Shown here: one piece after another, positions 1 to 8,094 of the stretch | How the letters are laid out: each line of letters opens with the position of its first letter | Numbering within the stretch: position 1 is the first letter of the stretch | Source: Piscinibacter gummiphilus | Lineage (GTDB): Bacteria > Pseudomonadota > Gammaproteobacteria > Burkholderiales > Burkholderiaceae_C | DNA length: 64,000 bases | Direction: 5' to 3' | NCBI RefSeq assembly: GCF_002116905.1 | Contig: NZ_CP015118.1 | Coordinates: 2,542,001 to 2,606,000, forward strand | Notes under the pieces: generated by a model | Seen by the model: the letters and a program-made list of their open reading frames with translations, nothing else | What the model was told of the DNA's origin: nothing | Databases searched by the model: none | Position numbers and translations under genes: made by a program

Positions 1-62
1 CTGCCGCCGTGGCGCGCTATATTGACCAACACCACCTCTATCGAGGAACCCACGGGAGCTGA
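1..62 (+). CDS. nadD: NadD, nicotinate-nucleotide adenylyltransferase (3' end only)
   Basis: Only the last 19 codons and the TGA at 60-62 are present; the reading frame begins at base 3. The residues include YIDQHHLY, which matches the C-terminal end of NadD, the enzyme that adenylates nicotinate mononucleotide in NAD synthesis. The next gene starts at the base after the stop codon. In Burkholderiales nadD normally precedes rsfS, so position supports the call. The fragment is too short for certainty by sequence alone. Confidence 0.7.
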   Translation, partial: AAVARYIDQHHLYRGTHGS

Positions 63-806
63 ATGGACATCCGAAAACTGCAGCGCGCCATCGTCGATGG
101 CCTTGAAGACGTCAAGGCCCAGGACATCGCCGTCTTTGACACCGAACACCTCTCGCCGCTCTTCGAGCGTGTGATCGTCGCTTCGGGCACCTCGAACCGG
201 CAGACCAAGGCGCTCGCCGCCAGCGTGCGTGATGCGGTCAAGGCCGAAGGCTTCCCGGTGCCCCGCACCGAAGGCGAGGTCAATGGCGAATGGATCATCG
301 TCGACTGCGGCTCCGCCGTCGTCCACGTGATGCAGCCCACCATCCGCGAGTACTACCACCTCGAGGAAATCTGGGGCGACAAGCCGGTCAAGCTCAAGTC
401 CGAACGCAGCACGAAGCTCGTGAAGGCGGAGGAGCCCGCGCCGGTCGCCAAGAAGGCCCCGGCCAAGAAGGCGGCCGCGAAGAAGACGGCGGCCAAGGCC
501 GAGCCCGCGGCGAAGAAGGTGGCGGCCAAGAAGGCGCCGGCCGAGAAGGCCGCGCCCGCCAGGAAGGTCGCCGCCAAGAAGGTCGCTGCGAAGAAGACCG
601 CGGCCGCCGCACCGGTGCGCACGCTGAAGGTCAACGAGCCGGTCAAGAAGACGGCTGCGAAGAAAGTGGCCGCCAAGAAGGCGCCGGCGAAGAAGGCCGC
701 CGCGCCGAAGGCCGGTGTCACCCGCACGGTGGGCGTGAAGTCCGCCGCTGCGAAGAAGGCGCCCGCCAAGAAAGCGCCCGCCAAGAAGACCGCCGGCCGC
801 GCGTGA
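63..806 (+). CDS. rsfS: Ribosomal silencing factor RsfS with a long Lys/Ala-rich tail
   Basis: RsfS binds ribosomal protein uL14 and blocks subunit joining when nutrients are short. Residues 1-111 are the usual RsfS domain, with the conserved stretch GEWIIVDCG followed by VHVMQP and REYYHLEEIWGD. The family is normally about 105-130 residues, but this protein has 247. The extra ~135 residues are almost entirely Lys, Ala and Pro (PAKK, AAKK and VAAKK units), like the tail of histone H1-like proteins. The start directly abuts the nadD stop with GGGAGC just upstream. Its TGA overlaps the GTG start of rlmH, so the genes are co-transcribed. Tail function is unknown; RNA or DNA binding is an inference from charge. 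Confidence 0.93.
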   Translation: MDIRKLQRAIVDGLEDVKAQDIAVFDTEHLSPLFERVIVASGTSNRQTKALAASVRDAVKAEGFPVPRTEGEVNGEWIIVDCGSAVVHVMQPTIREYYHLEEIWGDKPVKLKSERSTKLVKAEEPAPVAKKAPAKKAAAKKTAAKAEPAAKKVAAKKAPAEKAAPARKVAAKKVAAKKTAAAAPVRTLKVNEPVKKTAAKKVAAKKAPAKKAAAPKAGVTRTVGVKSAAAKKAPAKKAPAKKTAGRA

Positions 807-1270
807 AGCTGCTGCTCGCCGCGGTCGGGCAGCGTCAGCCGTCGTGGGCGGAGACCGCCTACGACGACTTCGCCAAGCGCTTCCCGCCCGAGATGCGCCT
901 GGAGCTCAAGGCCGTCAAGGCCGAGACCCGGGGCTCGAAAACCGCCGAGCAGTTGATGGCCGCCGAGGCCACCCGGCTGGAGGCGGCACTCCCGAAGGGC
1001 GTTCGCCGGGTCATCCTCGACGAACGCGGCACGCGCCTCACCACCGTCCAGCTGGCCGCCCGCATGGAGGCCTGGCAGCACGACGGCCGCGACGTGGCGT
1101 TGCTGATCGGCGGCCCCGACGGCCTCGACCCCGCGCTCAAGGCCACCGCCGACGAAACCCTGAGGCTGTCCGACCTGACGCTGCCGCACGCGTTCGTGCG
1201 CGTGCTGCTCGCCGAGGCGCTGTACCGCGCCTGGACGGTGCTCGTGAACCATCCCTACCACCGAGAGTGA
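803..1270 (+). CDS. rlmH: RlmH, 23S rRNA pseudouridine-1915 N3-methyltransferase
   Basis: RlmH is a SPOUT-class methyltransferase that methylates pseudouridine 1915 of 23S rRNA in the assembled ribosome, using S-adenosylmethionine. The 155-residue length is typical. Visible family signatures are the N-terminal KLLLAAVGQ, the SAM-binding stretch LLIGGPDG in the C-terminal knot, and the conserved ending LPHAFVRVLLAEALYRA..HPYHRE. The start is a GTG at 803, overlapping the rsfS stop by 4 bases, so translation is probably coupled to rsfS. This gives the expected N-terminus for the family; an upstream in-frame start would add residues that belong to another frame of rsfS. Confidence 0.95.
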   Translation: MKLLLAAVGQRQPSWAETAYDDFAKRFPPEMRLELKAVKAETRGSKTAEQLMAAEATRLEAALPKGVRRVILDERGTRLTTVQLAARMEAWQHDGRDVALLIGGPDGLDPALKATADETLRLSDLTLPHAFVRVLLAEALYRAWTVLVNHPYHRE

Positions 1271-1292
1271 CCGGCGCGAAGGGCGCCCTGCG

Positions 1293-1898
1293 ATGACCGA
1301 CTTCATCTACCTCGCGTCCCAGAGCCCCCGCCGCCGGCAGCTGCTCGAGCAGATCGGCGTGCGGCACGAGCTGCTGCTGGCCGGCCCCGAGGAGGACGCG
1401 GAGGCGCTGGAGGCCGAGCAGCCGGGCGAACTCCCCATCCACTACGTCGAGCGGGTCACGCGCGCGAAGCTCGCCGCCGCCCGCGCGCGCTGGCAGGCGA
1501 GGGGGCTGCCGCCCGCGCCCATCCTGTGTTCCGACACCACGGTGGCGCTCGGCCGGCGCATCCTCGGCAAACCGGCCGACGCGGCCGATGCCACGCGCAC
1601 CCTGACGATGCTGGCGGGCCGCACGCACCGCGTGCTCACCGCGGTGGCGGTGGGGCACGGCGACTTCGAGGCCGTCGCGGTGAACGTGTCGAAGGTGCGC
1701 ATGGAAGCGGTGGACGCCACGCGCATCGCGGCGTACGTCGACAGCGGCGAGCCGTTCGGCAAGGCCGGCGCCTACGCGATCCAGAGCGCCGCGGCCACCT
1801 GGATCTCGCGCATCGAGGGCAGCTACTCCGCTATCATGGGTTTGCCTTTGTACGAGACGGCCGAACTGCTTCGACAGGCAGGCTACCGCTTCCCCTGA
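1293..1898 (+). CDS. maf: Maf family nucleoside triphosphate pyrophosphatase
   Basis: Maf proteins hydrolyse non-canonical or excess nucleotides to monophosphates, cleaning the pool and affecting division timing. This 201-residue protein has the N-terminal signature LASQSPRRRQLL, the conserved SDTTVALG with a following GKPAD, and the C-terminal GEPFGKAGAYAIQ and GSYSAIMGLPLYET. The last two resemble the YhdE branch (dTTP/UTP pyrophosphatase) more than the YceF branch, but I did not align them. It lies 22 bases after rlmH in the same operon and is followed by rng, the usual Burkholderiales order. Confidence 0.92.
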   Translation: MTDFIYLASQSPRRRQLLEQIGVRHELLLAGPEEDAEALEAEQPGELPIHYVERVTRAKLAAARARWQARGLPPAPILCSDTTVALGRRILGKPADAADATRTLTMLAGRTHRVLTAVAVGHGDFEAVAVNVSKVRMEAVDATRIAAYVDSGEPFGKAGAYAIQSAAATWISRIEGSYSAIMGLPLYETAELLRQAGYRFP

Positions 1899-1938
1899 CG
1901 CGGTCCCAGAACCTCCGAAAGAGAGAGATCCGTCCTCC

Positions 1939-3435
1939 ATGCAAGACATCCTGATCAACTGGTCCCCCCAGGAAACGCGGGTCGGCATCGTCGAGAACGG
2001 CGCCGTCCAGGAACTGCACGTCGAACGCACGCTGGAGCGCGGCCTCGTCGGCAACATCTACGCGGGCCGCGTGGCACGTGTGCTGCCCGGCATGCAGTCG
2101 GCCTTCATCGACATCGGCCTCGAACGCGCGGCCTTCCTCCACGTGGCCGACGTGCACGTGACGGGTTCGCCCCGCGCCGAACACGGCCCGGGCGCGGCCC
2201 CGCCGCCGCCCATCGAACGCCTCGTGTTCGAGGGCCAGACGCTCACGGTGCAGGTCATCAAGGACCCCATCGGCACGAAGGGCGCGCGGCTGTCCACGCA
2301 GATCAGCATCGCGGGCCGGCTGCTCGTGTTCCTGCCCCAGGACGACCACATCGGCATCTCGCAGAAGATCGGCTCGCACGAGTTGCGCGAGCAGTTGCGC
2401 ACGCGCATGAACACCCTGGCGGGCAAGCCGCCCGAGGGCGACCCGGCGCCGTACAACGGCGGCGGCTTCATCCTGCGCACGAACGCCGAGGACGCCACCG
2501 ACGAGGAACTCGCCGACGACATCGCCTACCTGCGAAAGACCTGGGGCCTGATCCGCGAGAAGAGCTTCAAGACGCCGCCGGGCGAACTGCTGCACCAGGA
2601 CCTGAGCCTCGTGCAGCGTGTGCTGCGCGACCTGGCGAGCGACAACACGCAGAGCATCCGCATCGACTCGCGCATGCAGTACGACCAGCTCGTGGCCTTC
2701 GGCACGGCGTTCACGCCCACGTCGGTCAGCAAGCTGGCCCACTACAAGGGCGAGCGGCCCATCTTCGACCTCTACAACATCGACGACGAGGTCGCCCGCG
2801 CGCTCGCGCGGCGCGTGGACCTGAAGTCGGGCGGCTACCTGATCATCGACCAGACCGAGGCGCTGACGACGGTGGACGTCAACACGGGCGGCTACGTGGG
2901 CGCCCGCAACTTCGACGACACCATCTTCAAGACCAACCTCGAGGCCACGCAGGCCATCGCGAGGCAGCTGCGCCTGCGCAACCTGGGCGGCATCATCATC
3001 ATCGACTTCATCGACATGGCCCGGGAGGAGCACCAGAACGCGGTGCTCTCCGAGCTGCGCAAGCAGCTGGCCCGCGATCGCACGAAGATCACGGTGAGCG
3101 GGTTCACGCAGCTGGGCCTGGTGGAGATGACCCGCAAGCGCACGCGCGAATCGCTGGCCCACATGCTGTGCGAGCCGTGCCCGGTGTGCGCCGGCAAGGG
3201 CCAGGTGAAGACCGCGCGCAGTGTCTGCTACGACATCCTCCGCGAGATCCTGCGCGAGGCGCGGCAGTTCAACCCGAAGGAGTTCCGGGTGATCGCATCG
3301 GCCACCGTCGTCGAGATGCTGCTCGACGAGGAGAGCCAGCACCTGGCGGGCCTGAGCGACTTCATCGGCAAGCCCATCTCGCTGCAGGCGGAGGCCACGG
3401 GTTCGCCCGAGGCCTACGACATCGTGCTGCTCTGA
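1939..3435 (+). CDS. rng: Ribonuclease G
   Basis: RNase G is an endoribonuclease of the RNase E/G family that matures the 5' end of 16S rRNA and degrades some mRNAs. The protein has 498 residues, close to the usual ~490, and lacks the long C-terminal scaffold of RNase E. An S1-like RNA-binding region lies around residues 35-120 (GNIYAGRVARVLPGMQSAF). The catalytic DNase I-like region has DVNTGGYVG and IIIIDFIDM. The Cys pair that links subunits through zinc is in CEPCPVCAGKG. A purine-rich ribosome-binding site (AAAGAGAGAG) precedes the ATG. It ends the maf operon, or continues into the glycosyltransferase 7 bases downstream. Confidence 0.95.
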   Translation: MQDILINWSPQETRVGIVENGAVQELHVERTLERGLVGNIYAGRVARVLPGMQSAFIDIGLERAAFLHVADVHVTGSPRAEHGPGAAPPPPIERLVFEGQTLTVQVIKDPIGTKGARLSTQISIAGRLLVFLPQDDHIGISQKIGSHELREQLRTRMNTLAGKPPEGDPAPYNGGGFILRTNAEDATDEELADDIAYLRKTWGLIREKSFKTPPGELLHQDLSLVQRVLRDLASDNTQSIRIDSRMQYDQLVAFGTAFTPTSVSKLAHYKGERPIFDLYNIDDEVARALARRVDLKSGGYLIIDQTEALTTVDVNTGGYVGARNFDDTIFKTNLEATQAIARQLRLRNLGGIIIIDFIDMAREEHQNAVLSELRKQLARDRTKITVSGFTQLGLVEMTRKRTRESLAHMLCEPCPVCAGKGQVKTARSVCYDILREILREARQFNPKEFRVIASATVVEMLLDEESQHLAGLSDFIGKPISLQAEATGSPEAYDIVLL

Positions 3436-3442
3436 TCCACCG

Positions 3443-4441
3443 ATGGACCGTCGCACGATCCCCATCCTGACGTGCTTCGATGACAACTACGTCATCCCGG
3501 CCGCGGTGGCGTTTCGCACGCTCGCGGAACAGGCCGACCCGGCGTTGCACTACCTGATCTACGTCGCCCAGTCCGGCATCGGCGCGGACCACCAGGCCCG
3601 GCTGAAGGCCGAGGTGGCGAACCATCCGGCCCGGGTCGAACTGGTGTTCGTCGACATGGCGCATCAGCTGAGCGACCTTTTCGCGCGCACCGACTGCAAG
3701 GGGCACTACAGCAAGGAGATGTTCTACAAGCTCCTGGCCCCGTCGCTGTTCCCGCAGCACGACGCGATGCTCGTCACCGACGTCGACGTGCTGTTCCAGG
3801 GCGACGTGTCGCGCGACTTCCTCGCGTTCGATCCGGCGGGGGAGGACTACCTGGCGGCGTCGCCCAGCCTGGTGCGGCGCGGGTCGTGGGTGCACCGCGT
3901 GGCCGAGATGTACGAGAAGGACTTCACCGCCGAGGAACGCACCCACCTGCGGTACGGTGCCGGGTACTGCGTGGTCAACCTCGCGCGGATGCGGACCGAT
4001 GGCCTGGAGGCGCGCATGCTGCGGTACGCCGAGGAACATGCCAGGCGCCTGCTGCAACCCGAGCAGGACGTGCTGAACCTCGTGTGCCACCCGCACATCC
4101 GCACCTTGCCCGCGGACAGCATGGTGTGCACGTATGCCTACGACTGCTACCGCTCCGAAGCCGACCTGGCCGAGGACGTGAACTACACGGCGGACGAGGT
4201 GCGGCACGCGCTGGCCCATCCCGTGCAGCTGCACTTCGCGGGCCGCGAAAAGCCCTGGAACAGCCCCGCCTGCACGCGCAGCGAGGTGTGGTTCGAGGCC
4301 CTGGCGCGCACGGGGTTCCTGCGCGATCACCTGCAGCAGTTGGGCCGTGCGCTCGATGCACAGCGGCAGCACAAGGTGATGGCGTCGGTGAAGCTGCCGT
4401 TCTCGCCGCGACGCTTCGTGCTCAGCAAGACGAAGTGCTGA
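3443..4441 (+). CDS. Glycosyltransferase, GT8-like
   Basis: A 332-residue protein with the layout of GT8-type (glycogenin/LgtC-like) retaining glycosyltransferases. The N-terminus IPILTCFDDNYVIP fits the nucleotide-binding start. A DxD metal site is present as TDVDVLFQGD around residue 112, and late residues include QLHFAGREKPW, like the conserved H-x-x-G-x-x-KPW of this family. The family transfers Glc or Gal to lipopolysaccharide or other surface glycans; donor and acceptor cannot be told here. It begins 7 bases after rng and is convergent with the glycan cluster that follows, with only 12 bases between the stops. Confidence 0.82.
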   Translation: MDRRTIPILTCFDDNYVIPAAVAFRTLAEQADPALHYLIYVAQSGIGADHQARLKAEVANHPARVELVFVDMAHQLSDLFARTDCKGHYSKEMFYKLLAPSLFPQHDAMLVTDVDVLFQGDVSRDFLAFDPAGEDYLAASPSLVRRGSWVHRVAEMYEKDFTAEERTHLRYGAGYCVVNLARMRTDGLEARMLRYAEEHARRLLQPEQDVLNLVCHPHIRTLPADSMVCTYAYDCYRSEADLAEDVNYTADEVRHALAHPVQLHFAGREKPWNSPACTRSEVWFEALARTGFLRDHLQQLGRALDAQRQHKVMASVKLPFSPRRFVLSKTKC

Positions 4442-4453
4442 GGGGCGGGGAGG

Positions 4454-5362
4454 TCAGGGGAAGTAACCCTGGCACTTCTCGGCGAACACCCGCACGCTGT
4501 CGTTGGCTTCGCGTTCCTGCGCCTTGAGGTGCGGCAGCAGCAGCGGGGCCGTGCGGCGCGCCCACTCGACGTCGTCGAAGCCCCAGGCCTGGCCGTAGCG
4601 GTCCCGTTCGTCGGGGTACCACTCCTCCTTCGTCCTGCCCTCCTCGGGCACCACGACCGACACGCAGCCGCACAGTGCGGCGAAGGCCGAGTACAGCGTG
4701 TAGGTGTCGTAGGAGATGCAGGTCTCCACGCGGTTGAACACCTCGGCCAGCTCGCGGTGGGACAGGTCGTCGACCAGCACCGAGTTCTCGAGCGGATGGA
4801 CGATCGGCCGGTCCTTGCCCTTGCGCAGGATGTAGCAGGTGCCCGAGCGCGGACCGAAGTTGGTCTGCTTGTAGATGTCGTCGCGGATGAAGACGGTCTT
4901 GAGCAGGTTGTCCGGGTGCGGGTTGATCGCCGGGTCGTTGAAGGCGTTCTGGAAGAAGAAGAACTTGTCGTTCGGGCCGTACACCGCACGGCCCGTGTGG
5001 AAGCCCGGCTTGTGCAGCAGCCAGCGCACCACGCGCTCGGCCCGCAGCGGGTTGCCGTCGACGATCTCGGGGTACACGACGATGCCGCGGGCGATGTGTT
5101 CTTCCTTCGCGATGGGCGTGATGAAGCCCGGCGCGCGCCGCAGCCGGCGGTCCTTGCCCCGCAGCCAGTAGCTCAGGCGCTGCAGCGAGCTGCGCACCGG
5201 CCGGGCCGGGTCGTGCCGCGGCTTCTTCGGCGGCCAGACGTAGGCTTCGTGGCCGCCTTCGTTGAGCAGGTGGCACAGCCGGTGCAGCGCGATGACGCCG
5301 CCCATCTCGTCGTTGAAGTGGCCGACCTGGATGACGAACGGACGCCGCGCGGCCTCGGCCAT
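4454..5362 (-). CDS. WavQ-like lipopolysaccharide biosynthesis protein
   Basis: A 302-residue soluble protein whose opening, FNDEMGGVIALHRLCHLLN, and late stretch SYDTYTLYSAFAALCGC followed by VVVPE recall WavQ-type core-oligosaccharide proteins. These have a GT-B-like fold and are presumed glycosyltransferases. The GC-rich reverse-strand run of glycan genes supports a role in surface polysaccharide. The gap to the aminotransferase stop at 5364 is a single base, so they share a message. It is the last gene of the reverse operon. No enzymatic activity can be assigned from sequence alone; WavQ membership is from memory of the family, not a search. Confidence 0.65.
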   Translation of the reverse strand: MAEAARRPFVIQVGHFNDEMGGVIALHRLCHLLNEGGHEAYVWPPKKPRHDPARPVRSSLQRLSYWLRGKDRRLRRAPGFITPIAKEEHIARGIVVYPEIVDGNPLRAERVVRWLLHKPGFHTGRAVYGPNDKFFFFQNAFNDPAINPHPDNLLKTVFIRDDIYKQTNFGPRSGTCYILRKGKDRPIVHPLENSVLVDDLSHRELAEVFNRVETCISYDTYTLYSAFAALCGCVSVVVPEEGRTKEEWYPDERDRYGQAWGFDDVEWARRTAPLLLPHLKAQEREANDSVRVFAEKCQGYFP

Positions 5363-5363
5363 G

Positions 5364-6569
5364 TCAGAGCGCTCCCAGGCGGGCCGACAGGGCCGGGCCC
5401 TGGGCGACGGCCAGCTCGAGCAGGTCGCACAGCGCGTGGATGGATGCAGTGTTCATTCCCGTGCCGGTGGGCAGGATCATCAGGCGGTCGGCGATGGCCT
5501 CCGTCTGCGGCAGGCGTTCGCCCACGGTCGGGAACAGCGTGCGGTAGGGTTCCATGCGGTGGCAGCCCGGCCAGAAGTATTTGCGCGCCATCACGTTCTC
5601 TGCCCACAGCAGGCGGATGAGGTCGTCACGGCTCGGTCCGCCCGGCTGTGGCATGTACTCCACCACCACGTACTGGAAGTTGTTGCGCTCGGTCGTGTCG
5701 TAGCGGCAGAGCTTCATGCCGGGGATGCGGGCGAGGCGCTCGGCATACGTGTCGGCGTTGGTGCGGTTGGTGGCGATGAAGCCGTCGAGCGCCTGCAGCG
5801 ACGTGAGGCCCATCGCGGCACACACCTCGTTCATCTTGCCGTTCGTGCCGACGTGCACGACGTTGTCGTAGCCCGCGAACCCGAAGTTGGTCATCAGCCG
5901 GATCTTCGCGGCGAGGGCGTCGTCGTTGGTGGTGATGGCACCGCCTTCGAACGTGTTGAAGAACTTGGTGGCGTGGAAGCTGAACACTTCCGCGCGGCCG
6001 AAGTTGCCTACCATGCGGCCTTGGTGCGAGCACCCGAAGGCATGGGCCGCGTCGAACAGCAGGTGCAGCCGATGCTCGTCGGCGATGGCCTGCAGGGCGT
6101 CCACGTCGCAGGGGCGGCCCCACAGGTGCACGCCGAGGATGCCGGTGGTGCGCGGGGTGATGAGGCGGCGCACCTGCTCGGGATCGAGGTTGTGCGTGAC
6201 GGGGTCGACGTCGCAGAAGACGGGGGTGATCTGCTGCCACTGCAGCGCGTGGGCGGTGGCGACGAAGGTGAGCGACGGCACGATCACCTCGCCCTCCATC
6301 GGCATGGCACGGATCGCGATCTCGAGGCCCACCGTGGCGTTGCACACGGCGATCACGTGCTTGACGCCCAGGTGCTCGCCCAGCCGGCGTTCCAGTTCCT
6401 GCACGGCCTCGCCGTTGTTCGTGAGCCAGCGGGAGTCGAAGATGCGGTTGACCCGGTCGAGGAAATGCGCGCGGTCGCCGATGTTGGGCTGGCCCACGTG
6501 CAGCTTGTGCCCGAAGGCTGGTTCGCCGCCGAACAGCGCGAACTCGTCGAGGGTGGACTTTGGGGTCAT
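5364..6569 (-). CDS. DegT/DnrJ/EryC1-type sugar aminotransferase, VioA-like
   Basis: A PLP-dependent aminotransferase of 401 residues acting on nucleotide-linked keto sugars. The PLP lysine is in FSFHATKFFNTFEGGA, preceded by FDAAHAFG with the PLP-ring Asp. The N-terminus (ALFGGEPAF, HVGQPNIGDR, WLTNNG) resembles VioA-type enzymes that make dTDP-4-amino-4,6-dideoxyglucose. An earlier in-frame start would run through the acetyltransferase gene; the ATG at 6569 overlaps that gene's TGA by four bases (ATGA), so I use it. Together with the acetyltransferase it would yield an N-acetylated amino sugar such as dTDP-Qui4NAc. The exact sugar is inferred. Confidence 0.87.
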   Translation of the reverse strand: MTPKSTLDEFALFGGEPAFGHKLHVGQPNIGDRAHFLDRVNRIFDSRWLTNNGEAVQELERRLGEHLGVKHVIAVCNATVGLEIAIRAMPMEGEVIVPSLTFVATAHALQWQQITPVFCDVDPVTHNLDPEQVRRLITPRTTGILGVHLWGRPCDVDALQAIADEHRLHLLFDAAHAFGCSHQGRMVGNFGRAEVFSFHATKFFNTFEGGAITTNDDALAAKIRLMTNFGFAGYDNVVHVGTNGKMNEVCAAMGLTSLQALDGFIATNRTNADTYAERLARIPGMKLCRYDTTERNNFQYVVVEYMPQPGGPSRDDLIRLLWAENVMARKYFWPGCHRMEPYRTLFPTVGERLPQTEAIADRLMILPTGTGMNTASIHALCDLLELAVAQGPALSARLGAL

Positions 6570-7204
6570 GGGGTTTCCTTGATGGCCGCGGGGCAGCCGT
6601 AGGCGCGCACGCCGTCCGGCAAGTCCCGCACGACGACGCTGCCGAGGCCCACGAGGCAGTCGCGTCCGATGTGGATCTCGTCGCGCACGACGGTGCCGGC
6701 GCCGACGAAGGTGCGGTCGCCGACCGTCACGTGGCCGGCCAGGCACACGCGGGGGGCGAGGTGGACGGCGTCGCCGACGAGGCCGTCGTGTTCGACCACG
6801 GTGCCGGTGTTGAGGATGGTGTGGCGGCCGATGCGGGCATCGGCGTTCAGCACGGCGCCCGGGCCCACATAGCAGCCGTCGCCGAGCGAAACCCCCTCGG
6901 CGACCAGCGCCGTGGGGTCCACGAGCACGGGGAAGGCGACGCCCCGGGCCGCGAGTTCGGCGCCCAGGCGGTACCGGGCACCGCAATGCCCGAAGGCGAG
7001 GTGCAGGGCCACCGGCTGGCGGGCGTGCAGCGCGTCGAAGGCGGCGCGGTCACCGAGCACGGTGGCGCCGCAGAAGGGTTCGCCTGCCCGGCCCGGGTTC
7101 ACGTCGTCGATGAACCCGGCGACGCGGAAACGGCCGGCGCGGCGGATGGACGCGGCGACGACCTTCGCGTGCCCGCCGGCGCCCCAGATGACGATGTCCT
7201 CCAT
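6566..7204 (-). CDS. Sugar N/O-acetyltransferase, PglD/NeuD/VioB-like
   Basis: A 212-residue acetyltransferase with an N-terminal Rossmann-like sugar-nucleotide-binding half (IVIWGAGGHAKVVA, then GFIDDV) and a C-terminal left-handed beta-helix made of hexapeptide repeats (for example VSLGDGCYVGPGAVL, IGRHTILNTGTVVEHDG, VTVGDRTFVGAGTVV). The catalytic His of PglD/NeuD relatives is probably the H in VVEHDGLVGD. These enzymes acetylate the amino group of a UDP- or dTDP-4-amino sugar. The partner aminotransferase overlaps it by four bases. It follows the RgpF-like gene at a two-base gap, as part of the same reverse operon. Confidence 0.88.
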   Translation of the reverse strand: MEDIVIWGAGGHAKVVAASIRRAGRFRVAGFIDDVNPGRAGEPFCGATVLGDRAAFDALHARQPVALHLAFGHCGARYRLGAELAARGVAFPVLVDPTALVAEGVSLGDGCYVGPGAVLNADARIGRHTILNTGTVVEHDGLVGDAVHLAPRVCLAGHVTVGDRTFVGAGTVVRDEIHIGRDCLVGLGSVVVRDLPDGVRAYGCPAAIKETP

Positions 7205-7206
7205 GC

Positions 7207-8091
7207 TCAGTCGGCGAGCAGGTGAGGGGGGACGAGGCGCGCGACGGCGGGATGCCGGCGGTGCTCCGCGAGGGCGCGTCCCTTCACGTAGGGGAAGCCG
7301 TCGGCGACGAGCTGTTCCCAGCCGGCGTACGGGTCGGCGGTGGGGAACACCGCTTCGCACGCGAAACCCGCATGGCGCAGGCGCTGCGTGAGGTGCGTCT
7401 CGTAGACGTCCACCACGGTGCCCTTGTCGGCGAAACACAGCACCTCGCGGAAGAACGGCACGAGGCCGCCGGCGAGGGCGCGTGCGTTGAAGGCGAGGAA
7501 GAAGCTCTGCAGGTGCGGGCGGGGCGTGGGGGCCTCGATCAGGCCGACCACGTCGGCCCGGCTGGAGCGCACGCGGGCCAGCAGCCGGTCGAAGGCCGCA
7601 CCGTCGAGCGGGCCCACGATGCTGTCGTTGACGAGGTAGAGCCGCTGCGCGCGCAGGTGGGGCGACACCACGGCATGGGCGTGGGCCCAGCCGGCGAAGT
7701 CGTAGCCGAGGTTCTGGCGGACCAGCAGGCCGTCGAGGCGGTCGGCGAAGGCCGGGTCGATGCGCAGCGTGTCCGCGGGGAGGTCGGTGTTGAGCACCAG
7801 CACGACGCGCACGCCCCGGTCGAGCAGCGCGGTGACGTGGGCGACCACGTGCGGCTTCAGTGCGGGCGCCGCCTGGTGGCTCAGGAACAGGCACAGCTCG
7901 TCCGCGTCGCCGGGGCGGACGGGCCGCGCCACGGTCAGGGTGACGTCGGCGGCCCGGGGCACGCCCATGCCCAGCGCGTCGGTGAGGAGGGCGTAGCGCC
8001 GTTCGAGGCTGGCGTGGACCCGACGGCGCACGTAGGGCAGGCGGTCCTTCAGCGACCGGCGCCAGTCACGGAGCGTGTTGGAGCGTGTCAT
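7207..8091 (-). CDS. RgpF-like (rhamnan synthesis F domain) glycosyltransferase
   Basis: A 294-residue protein with the hallmarks of the RgpF family: QNLGYDFAGWAHA and LYLVNDSIVGPL, followed by PHLQSFFLAFN and VDVYETHLTQRL. RgpF domains occur in enzymes that build rhamnose-containing or other O-polysaccharides and are commonly treated as glycosyltransferases. No signal peptide or membrane segment is visible, so it should act at the inner face of the membrane. It starts 3 bases after the stop of the GT2 gene at 8095 and abuts the acetyltransferase downstream. The sugar it transfers is unknown. Confidence 0.8.
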   Translation of the reverse strand: MTRSNTLRDWRRSLKDRLPYVRRRVHASLERRYALLTDALGMGVPRAADVTLTVARPVRPGDADELCLFLSHQAAPALKPHVVAHVTALLDRGVRVVLVLNTDLPADTLRIDPAFADRLDGLLVRQNLGYDFAGWAHAHAVVSPHLRAQRLYLVNDSIVGPLDGAAFDRLLARVRSSRADVVGLIEAPTPRPHLQSFFLAFNARALAGGLVPFFREVLCFADKGTVVDVYETHLTQRLRHAGFACEAVFPTADPYAGWEQLVADGFPYVKGRALAEHRRHPAVARLVPPHLLAD

Positions 8092-8094
8092 GGG

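Noticed and set aside
396..803. Separate histone H1-like gene
   Set aside because: The Lys/Ala-rich stretch is in frame with the RsfS domain and has no start codon or ribosome-binding site of its own.
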